This document shows positions 29,266 to 37,341 of a DNA stretch of 64,000 nucleotides, one piece after another (position 1 is the stretch's first letter; every line of letters begins with the position of its first letter). Source of the DNA: Betaproteobacteria bacterium (GTDB lineage Bacteria; Pseudomonadota; Gammaproteobacteria; Burkholderiales; Burkholderiaceae_A); assembly GCA_028139135.1 (NCBI GenBank), contig JAOINB010000002.1, forward strand, positions 1 through 64,000, given 5' to 3'. Position numbers and translations under genes: made by a program. A model generated the notes under the pieces. The model was not told the origin of the DNA. It saw only the letters and a program-made list of their open reading frames with translations, and made no database searches.

Positions 29266-29823
29266 TTACTTCTTCCCGACGTCCGATGATTTTTTACCGC
29301 CAGCTTCGTTTTCTCCAGAAGAATCATCGGTCTCCGGCAGTGCCTCTGTTTTGAGCTTTTTAACCTCATCCTGACTAGCTGCAATTTCGGAGAGAACTGA
29401 GTTGAGTTCGTCATTTCCGTCTAGCTTGGTAACCAAATCCCTTAAATATTGCCTTGCACGAAGAAGTTTTTCTAATCTAGGGACTTGCTTTACGATACTC
29501 TCTGGATGAAAATCGTCAAACTTTCCAAACTCTAAGTCAATTTTTAACTCTCCCTCCCCTTTTAATACATCTGGTATCTTGACACCCACCTTCGGGGATA
29601 TCTTCGCCATGACTTCATTAAAATTATCCCGGTCGATCTCAACAAATCGCCTATCCCGCAACTTCGGCTGTGAATCTACTCCGTCCCCCGACAGATCTGC
29701 CAATAGCCCTACTACAAAGGGAAGTTCTTTTTTCTCCACCGCATCGCCGATTTCCACGTCGTATGTAATTTGCACTCTTGGTGGCCGGTTTCTACCTACC
29801 CATTTTTGCAGACTATCAGCCAT
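29266..29823 (-). CDS. tssB: T6SS contractile sheath small subunit TssB (VipA)
   Basis: RPPRVQITYDVEIGDAVEKKELPFVVGLLADLSG; SD GGAGG before ATG. Confidence 0.97.
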   Translation of the reverse strand: MADSLQKWVGRNRPPRVQITYDVEIGDAVEKKELPFVVGLLADLSGDGVDSQPKLRDRRFVEIDRDNFNEVMAKISPKVGVKIPDVLKGEGELKIDLEFGKFDDFHPESIVKQVPRLEKLLRARQYLRDLVTKLDGNDELNSVLSEIAASQDEVKKLKTEALPETDDSSGENEAGGKKSSDVGKK

Positions 29824-29845
29824 TTAAACCCTCCATTTATTGGTT

Positions 29846-29859
29846 TATACTTTAGTATA
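29846..29859. promoter_or_regulatory. Inverted repeat TATACT-TT-AGTATA upstream of tssB (putative operator)
   Basis: 12-bp core ATACTTTAGTAT (29847-29858), 23 nt before tssB ATG; partial second copy ATACTTTAGT at 29870-29879. Confidence 0.6.
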
Positions 29860-29897
29860 TATTATTATCATACTTTAGTTTAATTTCAAGTTTTTTT

Positions 29898-30572
29898 TTA
29901 CTTTAATTTTTTCAACAACTTATCAGCCATTACGGTTGCTAATCGGCTCCTCATTTTTACAACTGTAAGGCGTTCCTGCTCGTCGTAAGCCAAACGTTCT
30001 ATAGTTTTAATTAGATCTTTCCTACACGAATTTATTTTTTCTTGGGTCGAAGTGAGTTGCTTACGCAAATCCTCCCTCTTTTTTACCTCAGAAGATAATT
30101 GGTCAAATGCATCAGAAACGCTTTCCCATGGGGATACTGCAGTCTGAGGAGGCTCTTTGTACAAATCAGAAAATAAATCAGATAAGCTCGTGCCGAGCTG
30201 ATCCAATTTCTTTACAGAATCGGTGTCCTTTTTGGTATTATCCTTCCGATTCCCCAGAGCTGAATCAACGAGTGAATTAGTTTGAGCTACCTTTCTGGCT
30301 AGAGAGTCTATGCTGGCATTATCATTAATATCTGTTAGTTCTTGCTCTAAAAAATCTTCCTCTAAATCCGGTGTTTTTTCCGTATCTTCAACTTGAGTAT
30401 TTGGAATAGGCTCATACTCATCTGCAAAAAATTCATCTTCCTTTGGCTCGTTTGCTGAATCTTCTTTTTTTTCTGGACCAAGCTCTTCCCACCCCTGGTT
30501 TGGGACATAACTACGTAAACCCTCCATCATCCCCAGAGATGACTCGCTAGCTGTCGAAGTTTTTTCAGGCAT
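29898..30572 (-). CDS. Hypothetical acidic coiled-coil protein upstream of T6SS operon
   Basis: 224 aa, acidic N-terminal half, C-terminal coiled coil (LRKQLTSTQEKINSCRKDLIKTIERLAYDEQERLTVVKMRSRLATVMADKLLKK). Confidence 0.65.
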   Translation of the reverse strand: MPEKTSTASESSLGMMEGLRSYVPNQGWEELGPEKKEDSANEPKEDEFFADEYEPIPNTQVEDTEKTPDLEEDFLEQELTDINDNASIDSLARKVAQTNSLVDSALGNRKDNTKKDTDSVKKLDQLGTSLSDLFSDLYKEPPQTAVSPWESVSDAFDQLSSEVKKREDLRKQLTSTQEKINSCRKDLIKTIERLAYDEQERLTVVKMRSRLATVMADKLLKKLK

Positions 30573-30613
30573 GTTAATACTAAAGAGTAATTTTATAAAT
30601 AGTAATGCTATCC

Positions 30614-30625
30614 ATACTTTAGTAT
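30614..30625. promoter_or_regulatory. Inverted repeat ATACTTTAGTAT in divergent intergenic region
   Basis: Exact 12-bp match to the tssB and parA sites; degenerate relatives at 30577-30589 and ~30649-30660. Confidence 0.6.
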
Positions 30626-30675
30626 AATTAAGGATGCATTTTTGTCAACACTTAAGTATTGTTAATTGGTGCCTC

Positions 30676-32427
30676 ATGTTTAATAAGCATAACTTTAACT
30701 GGCTGTTTTTTAAGACAGCAATACATCCCAACTTCCACCTCCTCAACATATTTTTATGTTTATTTGGAGGATTTTTCACGGTTGCTTTCAGTTCTCATGC
30801 GATAGATTTCATGCAAATTTGGACTGGGGTAGGGGTATTAACAAGTACTATTGCCATGCTTTTTGCCTCTACTTCTTTATTTTTATCCTCATTGACTATC
30901 CTCTATTGGTTATTTTACGGTGGTTTCTTATTATTAGATTTATATAACAATTCTTTAGCGTTTTACATATACCTACCATGTGTAATGTCATTAATAGTTA
31001 TTTTTGATTCTGGAAATAAAATCACTCTCGCACTCACGCGTTTTTTCCTACTAGGGTTAATTAGCCAACTGGTTTTCGCATTTCAACAAAATTACAACAC
31101 AAAAACTGGTATTTTCGTTGTTGTTGGGCTGGCGGCGGCTTTCATATTTTTATTTAACCAGAGCAAAAAACAAATAAAGCTAAAAAACACGGAACTGGCA
31201 ACAATTCGTTTACGAAATTTATTGAAAAAAATTCACGAGGAAAAAAAAGAAATTCTAATTGAAAGAAAAATAGCATCCAACTTCCTAGCATCATTTGTTC
31301 ACGACCTAAGACAACCAATTCACGCTATTAATCTCTATATCTCTTCAATGGAAAGAATCTTAATCAAGCAAGAATTAGAAACTATACACTCAAGCCGGCT
31401 CGGCTATTCTCTCCGACGATTAAAAATGAGTATTAGATATATGAATAATATTTTGGATGGACTACTCGAAGCAACCAAATTAGACCAGGGAATTACTACG
31501 CCAAAAATTCAAACTATAAATCTAACCAACTTTTCGAAAAAAATTATTAATCAATACAGCGAAGATGCCTCTGAATTAGGATTAAAATTAAGTTTCAAAT
31601 CTAAAATTTCAAAAGCTTTATACATAAGCACAGATCCACGGCTATTGGAAAGAGTTTTAAGAAACCTTATATCTAATTCACTCAAATTTACTGATGAAGG
31701 GGGAGTGCGATTAAGACTAAACAGTTCCAGTAACTCAATAATTCTTTCAGTAATTGATACCGGAAGAGGTATACCAAATAAACTTCAAAAAATAATTTTT
31801 GAAGAATTTTCCCAAATACCCTCAAAAAGTGAAATCGCAGAAAATACTGGATTAGGACTAGGCTTATCTATCGCAAAACGGTTAACTAGCAAAATTGGGG
31901 GGGAATTAGTAATACGCAGCACAGAGAATCTAGGCTCCATATTTAGCATAAGGCTTCCTGCCAACTATACGAAACCACATCAGTTAAGAAGTACTGAACT
32001 AGAACAGGCTCTAGAGCAAACTATAATCCCTCAAATCACACTTACTGATCCTCTAACAACCATTGTCTTGTTAATCGACGAAGACCGCTCATCTAGAGAC
32101 GCATTTAATACTCTAGAACCCGAACTCAGTTTGCGTATTGTTTCTGGCTCAAATTCTCAAAATATTTTAGAGTCGTATAAGAATTTAAGTACCCCTCCCA
32201 GATTGATAATTGTGAATAGCAGTAACCAAAAGGAAAAACCTTTAGATTCAATCGATCGGCTAAGATTTGAATTTAATAAAGATTTCCCGGTTATATTTTT
32301 ATCATCTGACGTAGAACGGGATAGCATGTTGTACAGAGGTATGAAAAACTCTGAATTTATTCAAAAACCTGTGTCGATAAATGGAATACAAAATATGATT
32401 TCAAAACTATTTGAAATCAAAATGTAA
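30676..32427 (+). CDS. Hybrid sensor histidine kinase with C-terminal degenerate receiver domain
   Basis: TM region, H-box FVHDLRQPIHAINL, N-box LERVLRNLISNSLKFT, G-boxes DTGRGIP and GLGLGLSIAKRL. Alternative start ATG 30634. Confidence 0.85.
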   Translation: MFNKHNFNWLFFKTAIHPNFHLLNIFLCLFGGFFTVAFSSHAIDFMQIWTGVGVLTSTIAMLFASTSLFLSSLTILYWLFYGGFLLLDLYNNSLAFYIYLPCVMSLIVIFDSGNKITLALTRFFLLGLISQLVFAFQQNYNTKTGIFVVVGLAAAFIFLFNQSKKQIKLKNTELATIRLRNLLKKIHEEKKEILIERKIASNFLASFVHDLRQPIHAINLYISSMERILIKQELETIHSSRLGYSLRRLKMSIRYMNNILDGLLEATKLDQGITTPKIQTINLTNFSKKIINQYSEDASELGLKLSFKSKISKALYISTDPRLLERVLRNLISNSLKFTDEGGVRLRLNSSSNSIILSVIDTGRGIPNKLQKIIFEEFSQIPSKSEIAENTGLGLGLSIAKRLTSKIGGELVIRSTENLGSIFSIRLPANYTKPHQLRSTELEQALEQTIIPQITLTDPLTTIVLLIDEDRSSRDAFNTLEPELSLRIVSGSNSQNILESYKNLSTPPRLIIVNSSNQKEKPLDSIDRLRFEFNKDFPVIFLSSDVERDSMLYRGMKNSEFIQKPVSINGIQNMISKLFEIKM

Positions 32428-32428
32428 A

Positions 32429-33079
32429 CTAGTACTTTGTCGACACAATACCCAATTTCTGAGCGACGAGAACAGCTTGAGTCCTGTTAACAACTCTCAA
32501 TTCTTTAAAAATACCCCCAACGTGAGATTTTGCAGTAATTTCAGTTATCCCTAATGCTTGAGCTATATCTTTATTCATCTTTCCCTCACATATCATTGAT
32601 AAAACCTGAATTTGCCTATCAGTCAGTTGAATCTGTCGGATATCTTTAACATTACAGTAACCATTTGCAGAAAGCCAACGGCTCTTTGGTTGCTGATTAT
32701 TAACTAGAGTTTTGATTAAATTCATACTCTCAGTAACTGACGCTCCTTTACTTATAAAGGCGGTTACTCCGGATCCAAAGCAAGCCCCAACTTGAAGCTC
32801 ATCATCATTGCCTGATACTGTAATAAGTTTTATCTTCGCCTCAACTGAGAGTATTACCCTAATGGCAGCTAGACCCGTTATACCCTTTAAACCAAGATCC
32901 ATTAAAACCCACCATACTCCTTCTGGCTCAGTCATCATATTTGAGCCATTAAAACAACTGAGAGACTCTTCCAAAGACGAATATGCCTTCACAGTAGAAT
33001 TTGGGAAAGTTTCTTTCAGAGCAGTTTCCATTGACTGCCTAACCAGGGGGTGATCATCTATGACAACAAATTTAATAAT
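32429..33079 (-). CDS. NarL/LuxR-type response regulator, apparent ATT start
   Basis: KFVVIDDHPLVRQSM is in frame upstream of ATG 33031; LTDRQIQVLSMICEGKMNKDIAQALGITEITAKSHV HTH. Confidence 0.8.
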   Translation of the reverse strand: MIKFVVIDDHPLVRQSMETALKETFPNSTVKAYSSLEESLSCFNGSNMMTEPEGVWWVLMDLGLKGITGLAAIRVILSVEAKIKLITVSGNDDELQVGACFGSGVTAFISKGASVTESMNLIKTLVNNQQPKSRWLSANGYCNVKDIRQIQLTDRQIQVLSMICEGKMNKDIAQALGITEITAKSHVGGIFKELRVVNRTQAVLVAQKLGIVSTKY

Positions 33080-33093
33080 TACAACCTCCGTCT

Positions 33094-33588
33094 TTACACA
33101 AAATTAAGTAAATAAAAAAATATATACAAAAACATCAGTACGATGGGTCCTATTGATTCTACAGATTGCAAATTACCGTTTGCCTTTTTTCTTTCATCCA
33201 TCCGATCGTCTTCTTTCCAATCCGAACCACTAAATTCACCTACTCTAAACTTAGCTATCTCTTGTTTTACTTCGTTAAACTCATTTGCTAGATCTTCTTT
33301 ATGACATATTTCCACATTTTTTTTTGAACTGGACATATCTTGACGAGGGAGGATATATTCATTACTTGATAAAAATTGATCATAGTTTATCCCTAAAGCC
33401 TCTGCAACTCTTTTTACACAATCAATGCGATGTTCATACTCCACGAAAGAATTCCCCTCTTTGCCATTCTCTAATTCATTAATTTGCTTCTCTGTTAGCC
33501 CAGTAATAATGCTTAGCTCAGACACTGAAAGTCCATGGTCATATCTCGCGTCTTTTAGTCTCCTAAAATTAATTGTTGTATTTAACAT
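33094..33588 (-). CDS. XRE-like HTH protein with C-terminal TM
   Basis: LSVSELSIITGLTEKQINELENGKEG HTH; C-terminal PIVLMFLYIFFYLLNF. Confidence 0.7.
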   Translation of the reverse strand: MLNTTINFRRLKDARYDHGLSVSELSIITGLTEKQINELENGKEGNSFVEYEHRIDCVKRVAEALGINYDQFLSSNEYILPRQDMSSSKKNVEICHKEDLANEFNEVKQEIAKFRVGEFSGSDWKEDDRMDERKKANGNLQSVESIGPIVLMFLYIFFYLLNFV

Positions 33589-33609
33589 ATTAGTGATACG
33601 TTATCCTAT

Positions 33610-34977
33610 CTATTGAAGTATATGTCTAGCGTGCAAATGGTAAAAGAGTCTCTTGTCCGGGGAGTAAATTTTTTCTAGTGTAACAACAAATGCATTACCG
33701 GTTCGAATAAGCAACCAACCTGTTGCACGCTTACTTGTACTAATTGTATTCTCGAGATGCGTTATCTCTGAATTACCCTCAGAAATAATCCTAAGCTTAT
33801 CCCAAATAACACCGGAATGAAAAAATTTGTCAAATGGACTAATCAGCGTTCTCCATGTGTTGGACATCCTATAAATAGCAAAATTATGGTCTAAAAGACC
33901 AGTTATTTTAAAACTATCTCGATTATTAATTATTGATTTACAAAATATCTCAAAATCGAAATCGATATGCCTCAACATCCAAAGCATATATTTGGCCTGC
34001 TTCTCATCTAATACTTTTTCTGTTCGTACGGCAAACATACGCAACGTATTGTTTGGGTCTTTGTATGTAAGCCTAGATAAGGTAATCGCTTCCTCGATTC
34101 TGTCCATAAAAACTGAATCAAAATGCCTCTTTTCTGTAAAACACGTTCCTAATTTACTGAGGGCTATTTTATTAGCGAAAATAATATTACCATCCTTGTC
34201 AGTTAGAAAAAGAAAAGCGGGAAAGTTATACAAAACAGTCTTTATAACTGAAGTCTCTGCTAAGGTAGTTTTTAGGTCTTCGATAACGCTAGCCCGAGTA
34301 GTTGTTCTTCTCGCTTCATCAACTACATAATTGAATTGGAAAACGAGCGCGATTAAAATAGTCTTCACGACCAACCAGGCGAAAAATAGTCCACTATGTG
34401 TTACAAAATATAATTCATTGTGTATTTGAGATACTACCCATACTGACCATAAAGTAATAGCAATTACTGTCACCAAATTTAAATTTATAAAAAATCTACC
34501 CCTTACTGATCCTCGTTGAGAAAAAGGGATACATTGATAAAGAATAAATCCTAAAATAATTATAAATGATAAAGATAGTAGGATATTTAGTTCACGTATA
34601 GCACTCCCCTCGGAAAATGAAATATAAGCTATTAAAAAAAACAGAGGTAGAGGTGTTAAAGCTATGGTTACTATTGTCCAAAACTTTTTTTTTGCTGGAT
34701 ACGACAAGATTATACATATCAACATTAATGCAAAAATATCGAAAAAAATCAGTGAGTCATTTAAATCGTGCAAAGGTGTATTGGTGTTAATTCCGAATTT
34801 ATTTTCTTCGAAAAAAAAAATACTCAATGGATGAATCAAAAAAGACAATCCAACGACAGCTTTAATAGAAAGCATCTCCTTCGAGAATCTTTCATACGTA
34901 AGTTGCAATCCCTGAAAAATAAAAAAAATGCTGCAAGCTAAAAAAAAAGAGGTGAGAGAAAAACTGTCAAGATACAT
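33610..34977 (-). CDS. 7TM-like membrane protein with PAS-like domain
   Basis: About seven hydrophobic segments followed by VLYNFPAFLFLTDKDGNIIFANKIALSKLG; MYLDSF start preferred. Confidence 0.6.
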   Translation of the reverse strand: MYLDSFSLTSFFLACSIFFIFQGLQLTYERFSKEMLSIKAVVGLSFLIHPLSIFFFEENKFGINTNTPLHDLNDSLIFFDIFALMLICIILSYPAKKKFWTIVTIALTPLPLFFLIAYISFSEGSAIRELNILLSLSFIIILGFILYQCIPFSQRGSVRGRFFINLNLVTVIAITLWSVWVVSQIHNELYFVTHSGLFFAWLVVKTILIALVFQFNYVVDEARRTTTRASVIEDLKTTLAETSVIKTVLYNFPAFLFLTDKDGNIIFANKIALSKLGTCFTEKRHFDSVFMDRIEEAITLSRLTYKDPNNTLRMFAVRTEKVLDEKQAKYMLWMLRHIDFDFEIFCKSIINNRDSFKITGLLDHNFAIYRMSNTWRTLISPFDKFFHSGVIWDKLRIISEGNSEITHLENTISTSKRATGWLLIRTGNAFVVTLEKIYSPDKRLFYHLHARHILQ

Positions 34978-35857
34978 AACTATCTCTATCTCCTCTATAA
35001 CCACTAAGATAAATTACGGGAAATTTATTTTTCGCAGAAGAATAAAAATTTCGTTTTAAGCAGTCGCCGGCTATAGGAAAAAACACTTTCCCTGAAGAGC
35101 TGGCATTAATTATTTGGAGAATTTTTGTTTGCACCTTTTCTTCTAAGCTGAAAATAAACCCAACTGCTAATAGCAATACAAAAATTATCTTTATTTTTTT
35201 CGACCTATTTTTCTCAGTTTCTGTCGACACTTCTACTTCTTTTTTATCTGAGGGAATGTCTTCTACAGTCTGATCAATTGGTTTTTTTAAATCATTAGTG
35301 CGAGATAAAGATACATCGTCCGTATCTTCTCGGATTTCAATATCTTGAGCATCATATAAAAAGAATGTATTTCCAAATGTGTCTATCTTCTGCTTTACTT
35401 TTTTAGAGGATATACCAATGTTAAAAAACAGTATCATCTTATTTTTTTCGGGCTCAGCCTTCTCCGAAAGAGATCGTAAAATGGCTATCTCATTTTCATC
35501 TAGTTTTTCTCCATTTTTCAACATCAAAATAGTTTTAGCGTTCCTATCTGCCTCATTATGTTCCTCATAGTTACCGACTAAATCGGAAAAAGCCTCACCA
35601 TAATTATCAACCAAGGAATCGGCGATAAACTTTTCTAACTCGTTATTACCGTAAAAAACGGCAGTAGGATTCTTTTTAACTAAAGACTTTTTCAAGCTTG
35701 AAGCGAGTTTGTTTAATAAAAACAAATTATTACAACAAACAATAGTATTTCTTTTGTCTTCTTCCAGAAAAGCTAATAACTCTTCGCCTTTCATATCTCT
35801 AACTCTTTCCGAAGGCTGCCCCAATTCAGGGTCAAATTTTTGCACACGGTTCCCCAA
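34967..35857 (-). CDS. Hypothetical protein with C-terminal TM
   Basis: 296 aa, one TM (IIFVLLLAVGFIFSL) and short C-terminal tail; overlaps the 7TM-PAS gene. Confidence 0.55.
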   Translation of the reverse strand: MGNRVQKFDPELGQPSERVRDMKGEELLAFLEEDKRNTIVCCNNLFLLNKLASSLKKSLVKKNPTAVFYGNNELEKFIADSLVDNYGEAFSDLVGNYEEHNEADRNAKTILMLKNGEKLDENEIAILRSLSEKAEPEKNKMILFFNIGISSKKVKQKIDTFGNTFFLYDAQDIEIREDTDDVSLSRTNDLKKPIDQTVEDIPSDKKEVEVSTETEKNRSKKIKIIFVLLLAVGFIFSLEEKVQTKILQIINASSSGKVFFPIAGDCLKRNFYSSAKNKFPVIYLSGYRGDRDSYVS

Positions 35858-35874
35858 CAGACTTATAATCTCAA

Positions 35875-36765
35875 TTATTTGGAACCAATCACAGATTCCA
35901 GAATTTTCGACAAACCAGAGAGGTTTTTTCGTCCTTTAGCCACAGTATTGCCCTCAGAGTATTCAGATTTACCGATCGGTGCGTCTCTTCCTGAAAATCG
36001 TGTTCCTGGCTTCTCAGCCATGTATCTACTGAGCTTTGTATTATGAGTATCAAGAAATCTCCTATCGGAAAACTTTACTTTTACAGCCCTTGCTGTCTGT
36101 TTATGTATAGTTCCTGCCTGTTGAATTGACTGCGCACAGCGACTGTATGATTGGCTCGCCAACGATTCATTTACATCAAATACAAATTGTTTTTTAAATA
36201 ATTGCCTGACAGAATCGTCGTTATAAATTGGGGGTAAAAGCATGAACGGTACAGAAAAATCACGCGCGCTGAAAGGGTCAGTGGCAAGTTCTGCTTCGGA
36301 TACCCTTGATGGACAAAGAAGTAAAGTTGGAGAGATACCAACTTTAGAATTGAAAACCCAATCAATTGTTTCGATAAATCTGGTTGTAGCACTCAACTCG
36401 ATGCTTGAAACACTGGTTGGAACAACAACCAAATCAAATTCATATAGAATTTCAGGGTCCATCGCAGCAGTCCATGTCAAATCACAGATTAAAACCTCGA
36501 CCTTATTTAGGTATCGCCTGACTCTATTCCTGCAATCAATTAACCACCGCCTAGCATCAAAGTCGTCTAGGACACAGTGTTCTGTAACTACGTCCGAGGA
36601 ACGAGCTTCCCTAACCCAAGTACTTGAGGACCCGTGTGGATCCAAATCAAGTAATACTGTGCTTTTGAAAGCTTTTTCCGAAAACCATACTGACAAATTG
36701 GCTGAGAGAGTACTTTTCCCCACGCCACCTTTTTGACTAACAACCAAAATTCTCAACGTATCCAT
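35875..36765 (-). CDS. ParA/MinD-family ATPase associated with T6SS locus
   Basis: MDTLRILVVSQKGGVGKSTLSANLSVWF (Walker A), VLLDLDPHGSSSTWV; ATG 36765 preferred over 36816. Confidence 0.85.
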   Translation of the reverse strand: MDTLRILVVSQKGGVGKSTLSANLSVWFSEKAFKSTVLLDLDPHGSSSTWVREARSSDVVTEHCVLDDFDARRWLIDCRNRVRRYLNKVEVLICDLTWTAAMDPEILYEFDLVVVPTSVSSIELSATTRFIETIDWVFNSKVGISPTLLLCPSRVSEAELATDPFSARDFSVPFMLLPPIYNDDSVRQLFKKQFVFDVNESLASQSYSRCAQSIQQAGTIHKQTARAVKVKFSDRRFLDTHNTKLSRYMAEKPGTRFSGRDAPIGKSEYSEGNTVAKGRKNLSGLSKILESVIGSK

Positions 36766-36788
36766 ATTTACATCCGCGTACACTATGT

Positions 36789-36800
36789 ATACTAAAGTAT
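36789..36800. promoter_or_regulatory. Inverted repeat ATACTAAAGTAT upstream of parA-like gene
   Basis: Reverse complement of ATACTTTAGTAT; 23 nt before ATG 36765, same spacing as tssB. Confidence 0.6.
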
Positions 36801-36932
36801 TAGAATAATACGCCATTCATACAACTATGGCAAGCTATTGTTTAGAAAATCGGTAGAACGAATTTATTCATTAACGGTTTATCCGACCGAAAGAACACAT
36901 GCATGTTAAAAAGTCTTAAGTAAGCCGGTAGA

Positions 36933-36971
36933 GCCCCGGCGACTGCAAACTCTCATTTTAGTCACTGGGGC
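36933..36971. other. GC-rich hairpin in the hupB-parA intergenic region
   Basis: GCCCCGGCGACT ... AGTCACTGGGGC, 12-bp stem with one wobble and one mismatch. Confidence 0.5.
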
Positions 36972-36988
36972 ACAAAATTTCTATTAAA

Positions 36989-37267
36989 CTATCGCTTATT
37001 TACAGCGTCTTTAAAAGCTTTTCCGGCAGTAAATTTAACAGTTTTAGAAGCGGGGATTTTAATTTCCTCTCCTGTTCTAGGATTTCTGCCCATCCTGGCT
37101 GCCCTTTTCCCAGAGCCAAAAGTACCAAACCCGACAAGTTGAACGTTTTCTCCTTTGGAAACGGCCTTTATAATGCAATCTATGGTGGTCCCTAATACCT
37201 CATCAACTTTCGATTTTGGCAGGCCAGAGGAACTAGATATGGAATCAATTAAATCAGCTTTATTCAT
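36989..37267 (-). CDS. hupB: HU-family DNA-binding protein
   Basis: [25 protein letters not shown]...[49 protein letters not shown]. Confidence 0.95.
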   Translation of the reverse strand: MNKADLIDSISSSSGLPKSKVDEVLGTTIDCIIKAVSKGENVQLVGFGTFGSGKRAARMGRNPRTGEEIKIPASKTVKFTAGKAFKDAVNKR

Positions 37268-37341
37268 GTATACCTCGAGAAGAAAGAAACAGTTTCAATT
37301 CTATCAATTTCTGTAGGCTTTTTGCCTTTTTTTGCAAATTT

